A program made the position numbers and the translations under genes. From Planctomycetota bacterium (GTDB taxonomy: Bacteria > Planctomycetota > Phycisphaerae > UBA1845 > PWPN01), in the NCBI GenBank assembly GCA_020346805.1, contig CP070790.1, forward strand, positions 2,943,923 through 2,954,508: a stretch of 10,586 nucleotides of DNA, in the 5' to 3' direction. Position 1 is the stretch's first letter, and every line of letters begins with the position of its first letter. This document shows, piece by piece, positions 6,479 through 10,586 of the stretch. The notes below the pieces were generated by a model. It made no database searches. It was given only the letters and a program-made list of their open reading frames with translations, and was not told the DNA's origin.

Positions 6479-6498
6479 ACGCGGACGGTAGGGTTAAT

Positions 6499-6526
6499 TT
6501 GCCGGTTTTGGAGTATTTGATATGAT
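6499..6526 (+). promoter_or_regulatory. Candidate sigma70-like promoter of the oxidoreductase
   Basis: TTGCCG (6499-6504) and TATGAT (6521-6526) lie 16 bases apart, the same spacing and the same -10 variant as the candidate before the SGNH gene. Transcription would begin near 6533, giving a leader of about 100 bases that contains CCTTC (6546-6550) able to pair with GAAGG (6566-6570). It would drive the oxidoreductase and probably the lipoprotein behind it. Confidence 0.3.
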
Positions 6527-6633
6527 GGCCAAGGCGATTCTCCACCCTTCGTGAAGCGTGAGCGTGAAGGATAGGGTACACAGTCTAAACATGGGATTAC
6601 TCAATTGATGTTAACCTGACCGAGGAGGATGTT

Positions 6634-7800
6634 ATGAGTGGTGATTTGTCGCGTCGCACCTTTATCGAGCGCTCGACAGTCGGGGCGTCGGCGTTGGCAA
6701 TCGGCCCTGCCGGCGTGGCCGGCGGGTATCCGGCCAACGAGAAGGTCAACCTGGGGTGGATCGGGTTTGGCAATCGCGCCGAAAGGCTGTTTAAGTTTAT
6801 GAAAAAGCATGTGCCGGGAGCCCGGACGGCGGCGGTTTGCGATCTTAAACCGGAACGCATCGAGGCGGGTAAGAAACTGGCGGAAGATGACAGGCCTGCC
6901 GGTTATACCGATTTTCGCAAGATGATGGATTCTGAAAAACTCGATGGCATCCTGGTGGTGACCAAGGGGCACCAACATGCGGAGGTAGTGGTGCCGGTGT
7001 TGTGGGCCGGTTTCCATTGCTTCTCCGAAAAACCGATGGATACCACGGTGGGAAAGATCGATGCCATCGTCAAGGCCGCCCGCATCTCCAAGGGTTTTTA
7101 TCAGATCGGTATACAGCGGAGGTACCATCCCGGTTTTGTGTCGGCCATGCCTATGATTCACAGCGGCAAGTTCGGCAAAGTCACTTTCATGCAGGGACAT
7201 TGGCATTGGGGCTGGAACACGGTGGCGACAAAGGTTGATGGAGGAAATTGGTGGATAGTGGCCCAGGCCTGTCATCACACGGATGTGATGAACTGGGCCA
7301 TGGGCGACAAGGCCCCGCTCAGTTCTGTGGGCATGGGTTACCATCAGCAAAACAAGCTGCCCAATGAATACCGCGAAACCCATTGTGCGGTGGCCTTCAA
7401 GTATCCAGGTGGGCCGATCTTTTCCTATACCCTGCTGTTCAGTCTGCCGCAAAAGTTCCAGGACGAGAAGCTGTGGGTGTTTTGCGAGAAAGCGGGCTTC
7501 GATCTTCCTCGGGGGATGATGTATGGGCGGGACAAGTCGGAGAAACGTGTCGGGGAGGATAGTTTTAGCAAGGAAAAAGGTGGCGTAGATTGGAACAAGG
7601 GTACTATCGAAGAGCTTCAGGATTTCGTTGATAACATCAAGACCGGCGGTAAGCGAAAACCAAAGGCCAACGTGGAAACGGGCCGGATCAGTACCTTGAC
7701 GGCCATCATGGGACGGATGGCCATGATCGACCTGGCCAGGAATAAATACGAGTCTCGGATTATCAAGTGGGAGGATCTGGGTACCACCACGGATCTGTGA
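6634..7800 (+). CDS. Tat-exported Gfo/Idh/MocA family oxidoreductase
   Basis: A 388-residue protein. The ATG at 6634 follows GAGGAGG with a five-base spacer. SRRTFIERS (6-14) is a twin-arginine motif followed by a weakly hydrophobic stretch (15-31), so the folded enzyme is probably sent across the membrane with its cofactor bound. The Rossmann turn is GWIGFGNRAE (41-50). KGHQHAEVVVPVLWAG (111-126) and the family hallmark EKP (132-134) follow, then RRYHPGF (162-168) and the HHTDVMNW segment (214-221) that places the likely catalytic His beside the nicotinamide. Family members oxidise or reduce sugars, inositols and related alcohols with NAD(P). Tat-bearing versions are abundant in Planctomycetes and their relatives, mostly without known substrates. 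Length is normal. The lipoprotein gene starts 24 bases after the stop, probably in the same transcript. The substrate is not assigned. Confidence 0.9.
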   Translation: MSGDLSRRTFIERSTVGASALAIGPAGVAGGYPANEKVNLGWIGFGNRAERLFKFMKKHVPGARTAAVCDLKPERIEAGKKLAEDDRPAGYTDFRKMMDSEKLDGILVVTKGHQHAEVVVPVLWAGFHCFSEKPMDTTVGKIDAIVKAARISKGFYQIGIQRRYHPGFVSAMPMIHSGKFGKVTFMQGHWHWGWNTVATKVDGGNWWIVAQACHHTDVMNWAMGDKAPLSSVGMGYHQQNKLPNEYRETHCAVAFKYPGGPIFSYTLLFSLPQKFQDEKLWVFCEKAGFDLPRGMMYGRDKSEKRVGEDSFSKEKGGVDWNKGTIEELQDFVDNIKTGGKRKPKANVETGRISTLTAIMGRMAMIDLARNKYESRIIKWEDLGTTTDL

Positions 7801-7824
7801 CGTACATCATGGAGGTCTGATACG

Positions 7825-9051
7825 ATGGAAGGCTATATGAAATTAGGCGTCGTTTGTTCATTAGGTTTATTACTCAATGCCTGCATGCTGGGTCCGACGG
7901 CAATACGGGTGGGCCACGTCAAATACAATGAGGCCGTCCAGACCACTACCATGGAACAACTTCTTTTGAACCTGGTCAGGCTGAAGTATCGCCAGCCGCC
8001 TGCGTTTCTGGAACTTGAAAATGTCTCCGCTCAATTTCAGTTCGATCAGTCGGCAGATCTTGAGGGTAGGATCAATGAAGGGCCGACCCGATTCGGTCCC
8101 GATTCGTTGAGCGTAAGCAGTGGCATATCTTATGCCGAGCGCCCTACGCTTACTTATACTCCGTTAAAGGGCGACGAATTTGTACGGCGGATGCTCTCGC
8201 CTTTGAACCTCGAAACTATCGCCTTGCTTTCACAATCCGCATGGAGCATCGATCGCGTGATGCGTTTGACCATACAGGAAATCAACGGTTTGGATAATGC
8301 CAGCAGTGCCTCCGGCCCCACTCCCAGTATGGCACCGCCTTTTGAGGATTTTGCCAGGTTTTCGGAATTGCTGCGGGAACTTCAGATACAAGGGCTGGTT
8401 GATATCGTGTACGTGACCCGGCCAAAGGAATTGTCGGACGCGATTCCGAGTGAGGCGGTTGATGGTCAAGCGGTGGTCAAGGCGGCGGAGCAGGGATACA
8501 GTTTTCGTTCTACTAAAAAAGGTTATATACTGGCAGAAGAAACTAGGTCGCCGGTATTGCGCATCTCGCCCAAGGCCGTTGATTCTCAAGAAGTGCGCGA
8601 GTTGCTGGATTTGCTGGGATTGAAGGTCGGTAAATCAACGTATGATATTACCGTATCAATATCCGATCATGCCAAACCCGATGAATCCGCCAGCTATGAT
8701 AATTTGATAATCTCGACGCGATCTTTGTTGGGAACGTTGTTCTATATTTCGCAGGCGGTTGAGGTGCCGATGCTGCATCGGAAGTTTGGCCTGGTGAGGA
8801 TTACACGGGATGAATTGGGTGAGCCGTTTGACTGGTCGCGGATTACCGGTGACTTGATTCGCATCCATTCCCAGATGGTGCCGCCGGTTAATGCGGCAGT
8901 AGCGGTGCGTTATAAGGAACACTGGTTTTATATCAGCGAGTCGGATTTGGAATCGAAGGCTACCTTTTCATTACTGGTGCAGTTGTTTGAGTTGCAGGCG
9001 GGCAAAGAAGCCGGCGCCGCCCCGGTGCTGACTTTGCCGATAGGGGGGTGA
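7825..9051 (+). CDS. Uncharacterised conserved lipoprotein
   Basis: A 408-residue protein starting at ATG 7825, preceded by GGAGGT with about nine bases of spacing; ATG 7837 is an alternative. A short signal (6-19) ends in the lipobox LLNAC with Cys20, so the mature protein should be lipid-anchored. Recognisable blocks are NEAVQTTTMEQLLLNLVRL (35-53) near the N terminus, a Pro/Ser-rich linker (about 158-172), and AVAVRYKEHWFYISESDLES (358-377) followed by KATFSLLVQLFELQ near the C terminus. I recall similar hypothetical proteins in proteobacteria and planctomycetes with this same opening and closing pattern, but know of no assigned function. No catalytic motif or transmembrane segment beyond the signal is visible. 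It follows the oxidoreductase by 24 bases and is probably co-transcribed, though the two share no obvious task. It ends 8 bases from the convergent reductase gene. Confidence 0.8.
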   Translation: MEGYMKLGVVCSLGLLLNACMLGPTAIRVGHVKYNEAVQTTTMEQLLLNLVRLKYRQPPAFLELENVSAQFQFDQSADLEGRINEGPTRFGPDSLSVSSGISYAERPTLTYTPLKGDEFVRRMLSPLNLETIALLSQSAWSIDRVMRLTIQEINGLDNASSASGPTPSMAPPFEDFARFSELLRELQIQGLVDIVYVTRPKELSDAIPSEAVDGQAVVKAAEQGYSFRSTKKGYILAEETRSPVLRISPKAVDSQEVRELLDLLGLKVGKSTYDITVSISDHAKPDESASYDNLIISTRSLLGTLFYISQAVEVPMLHRKFGLVRITRDELGEPFDWSRITGDLIRIHSQMVPPVNAAVAVRYKEHWFYISESDLESKATFSLLVQLFELQAGKEAGAAPVLTLPIGG

Positions 9052-9059
9052 TTTATATT

Positions 9060-10586
9060 CTATGTATTGGATTTAAGACCTTCGGGGTATAGCAGCATAG
9101 CCAGGCGGTGCATGTCTTGTTGGCGGGTCCAGGCGGCAAAGCCTTGAGAGGTATTGTCTTCGGCCTGGTAGGTCTTGATTAGGTTCTCGATGACCGTATG
9201 CATGATGGCTGAGGGCACTTTCAATTTCTTGCCGGTCGGGATTTCCACGAATCTGGCCAGTTGTGGATCTTCGCCGATCTTTGCCCCAAGCAGCACGTGG
9301 AACGCTTCTATTCGTTGTCCTTCATGTTCCATAGTTACACCGTGCAGGCCGATGTCCGCGATTTGGTAATGGGCGCAGCTATTGGGGCAGCCGCTGATAT
9401 TGATAAACAGAGGTTCGGTGAGTTGGACATGTTCTTCCAAGTAATTGAGTATTTCCTTGGCCCTTTGTTTTGTTTCGACTACGGCAAGGTTGCAGAATTC
9501 CATGCCGGTGCAGCTTACCAGGCTGGAGCGTAGTGGGTGTTGATTTGGCGAAAGCTTTGCGTCGGTCAATTCTTTTATCAAGTCGTCGATGTGGTTGGGC
9601 GAGATATTCAGCAGGACGATGTTTTGTTTAATGGTGGTTGCGAGTCGGCCGGTTTGGTTTTGCCCGTACTTGTCGGCCAGATCGGCGAGTTTGATCAGGT
9701 TGTCGCCGGTGATTCGACCACGCTCGATGGGCACGCCGACGTAGTAAAGACCGTCTTTCTGTTTGCCAATACCCATGTGATCGGTGTGTGATGCGCCGGA
9801 GGGAAAGACTATAGACTCGTCGTGTTCGAGTCGGTATCCGAGTGATTTTTCTAAGGCCTCGCGGAAAGCCTGCCAACCCACATCGGCTACATGGAATTTC
9901 AACCGGGCTCGTAAGCGGTTTTCGCGTAAATGATGGCATTGGCGAAAAAGTAAGGCGATGTGGCGACATAAGTCTTTAATTAGCTCCGGTTCCGGCGGTA
10001 GGAAAACGCGTAACGACTGGGCGAAGTGAGGCGTATTGCGCAGGCCTCCCCCAACCATGAGGCCAAGACCACTCTCCCGGCTGTTATTTCGTATCCTTGT
10101 GACTCCGAAGATGCCAATATCATTTATCTGCGGGGCATGGCAGTAATCCTGGCATCCGCCGACGGCAATCTTTAATTTTCGAGGCAGGTTGGAAAACTCT
10201 TTGCCTGCTTGCTTGAACATGTGTGAGATAGGGGCGGCGATATCCCGGCAATCGACTATTTCGTTTTCGTCCACACCGGCCAGTGGGCAGCAGGTAACGT
10301 TGCGGGGGGCATCGCCACAGGAGAACTGCTGGTATAGTCCGAGTTTTTTGTAAATGGTGTCGAAGATATTTGGTATATCCTGGATGGTCAGACCATGGAG
10401 TTGGATGTCCTGGCGGGTGGTGATGTCGGCATTGTTTCGGGCGTAACCTTGGGCCAGTTTGCCGATTTCGCGGGCCTGGATGGAATTGATTTGGCCGGCG
10501 GGTATCTTGAGTCGCATCATGAATAAGCCGTCACCTTTGGGTCGATGCTCGTAAAGGCCGTACCATTTGAGGCGTTCGAGGTCTTC
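9060..10586 (-). CDS. nirA: Ferredoxin-type nitrite/sulfite reductase (NirA-like), N terminus cut off
   Basis: The frame stays open from the TAA side at 9060 to the right edge. The Met pair at 10520 is internal, because the 22 codons upstream (EDLERLKWYGLYEHRPKGDG and on) continue the family's N-terminal region. At least 508 residues are present; family members run about 510-570. Numbered from the Met at 10520: the first ferredoxin-like half has TTRQDIQLHG (34-43), RNVTCCPLAG (73-82) and KIAVGGCQDYC (117-127). The second half has TTIKQNIVL (295-303) and the cluster/siroheme ligands CTGMEFC (Cys337, Cys343) and GCPNSC (Cys378, Cys382). These bind a 4Fe-4S cluster bridged to siroheme for the six-electron reduction of nitrite to ammonium, or sulfite to sulfide. 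The CTGxxFC-NLAVVETK segment resembles ferredoxin-nitrite reductases more than sulfite reductases, so NirA is favoured. No nitrate reductase or transporter gene is visible here. Confidence 0.88.
   Translation of the reverse strand, partial: EDLERLKWYGLYEHRPKGDGLFMMRLKIPAGQINSIQAREIGKLAQGYARNNADITTRQDIQLHGLTIQDIPNIFDTIYKKLGLYQQFSCGDAPRNVTCCPLAGVDENEIVDCRDIAAPISHMFKQAGKEFSNLPRKLKIAVGGCQDYCHAPQINDIGIFGVTRIRNNSRESGLGLMVGGGLRNTPHFAQSLRVFLPPEPELIKDLCRHIALLFRQCHHLRENRLRARLKFHVADVGWQAFREALEKSLGYRLEHDESIVFPSGASHTDHMGIGKQKDGLYYVGVPIERGRITGDNLIKLADLADKYGQNQTGRLATTIKQNIVLLNISPNHIDDLIKELTDAKLSPNQHPLRSSLVSCTGMEFCNLAVVETKQRAKEILNYLEEHVQLTEPLFINISGCPNSCAHYQIADIGLHGVTMEHEGQRIEAFHVLLGAKIGEDPQLARFVEIPTGKKLKVPSAIMHTVIENLIKTYQAEDNTSQGFAAWTRQQDMHRLAMLLYPEGLKSNT

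Larger units (their letters stand above)
5511..6633. other. Long spacer without a convincing gene
   Basis: About 1.1 kb separates the minus-strand methyltransferase from the plus-strand oxidoreductase. The part up to about 5880 is AT-rich and holds promoter- and operator-like elements for the methyltransferase. From about 5900 on the sequence is richer in G and C and made of stem-loops (5936-5978, 5998-6024, 6169-6196, 6286-6306), a 14-base dispersed word (5903, 6331, 6465) and a promoter candidate near 6499-6526. Open frames here have atypical, Arg/Cys-rich or palindromic translations and no recognisable domain. It may hold decayed mobile-repeat copies, an untranslated RNA, or both. Confidence 0.6.

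Noticed and set aside
6265..6525. Plus-strand frame of about 87 codons with AAGGAGG ten bases upstream
   Set aside because: The ribosome site is attractive, but the protein is Arg/Cys-rich, crosses two copies of the 14-base repeat, and shows no domain. It is kept only as a possibility in the findings.
6601..7452. Minus-strand 283-codon frame opposite the oxidoreductase
   Set aside because: It is a His/Arg-rich shadow of the clearly coding plus strand, which has full family motifs.
10515..10520. Met-Met at 10520 as the true start of the reductase
   Set aside because: The 22 upstream codons are open and match the family's conserved N-terminal region (RLKWYGLYEHRP), so the gene continues past the window.
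1..10586. CRISPR array, toxin-antitoxin, defence or phage module
   Set aside because: No regularly spaced repeats, no small paired genes with such motifs, and no nuclease, integrase or transposase motifs were found on either strand.

Overview
The window looks like a chromosomal segment of a heterotrophic, polysaccharide-using bacterium, most probably a planctomycete of the Phycisphaerae type. This rests on gene content only: a Tat-exported Gfo/Idh/MocA oxidoreductase, a secreted clan GH-D (alpha-galactosidase-like) glycoside hydrolase, a secreted SGNH-like protein of a type I associate with Planctomycetes and relatives, and long spacers rich in stem-loops. No rRNA, tRNA, phage, CRISPR or transposase gene was seen, and the assignment has no phylogenetic marker behind it.

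Layout. Positions 1-360 (minus) hold the first 120 codons of a secreted protein cut by the left edge. Upstream of it on the same strand is a large secreted GH36/GH-D-like hydrolase (500-3145). A spacer of about 230-300 bp separates this from a divergent SGNH-like secreted protein (3440-4648). The spacer carries a C/G-rich palindromic repeat and three copies of an ATGAYGCAAAT word. A class I SAM methyltransferase (4677-5510, minus) converges on the SGNH gene. Positions 5511-6633 hold no convincing gene. The AT-rich half next to the methyltransferase looks like a promoter/operator region, and the rest is a mosaic of stem-loops and short dispersed repeats. At 6634-7800 there is a Tat-signal oxidoreductase, followed 24 bp later by an uncharacterised lipoprotein (7825-9051). 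A ferredoxin-type nitrite/sulfite reductase (NirA-like) converges on it with an 8-bp gap and runs off the right edge (9060-10586, minus); its reading frame stays open upstream of the first visible Met codons.

How the parts fit. The left part (partial secreted protein, GH, SGNH protein) reads as a carbohydrate-processing locus whose products leave the cytoplasm. A shared sequence word in the divergent spacer suggests co-regulation, which is untested. The oxidoreductase may act on sugar derivatives. Its lipoprotein neighbour has no known role, and nitrite reduction is unrelated to the rest. I see no clear new multi-gene system. The most unusual material is the 5511-6633 spacer and the divergent spacer 3206-3439.
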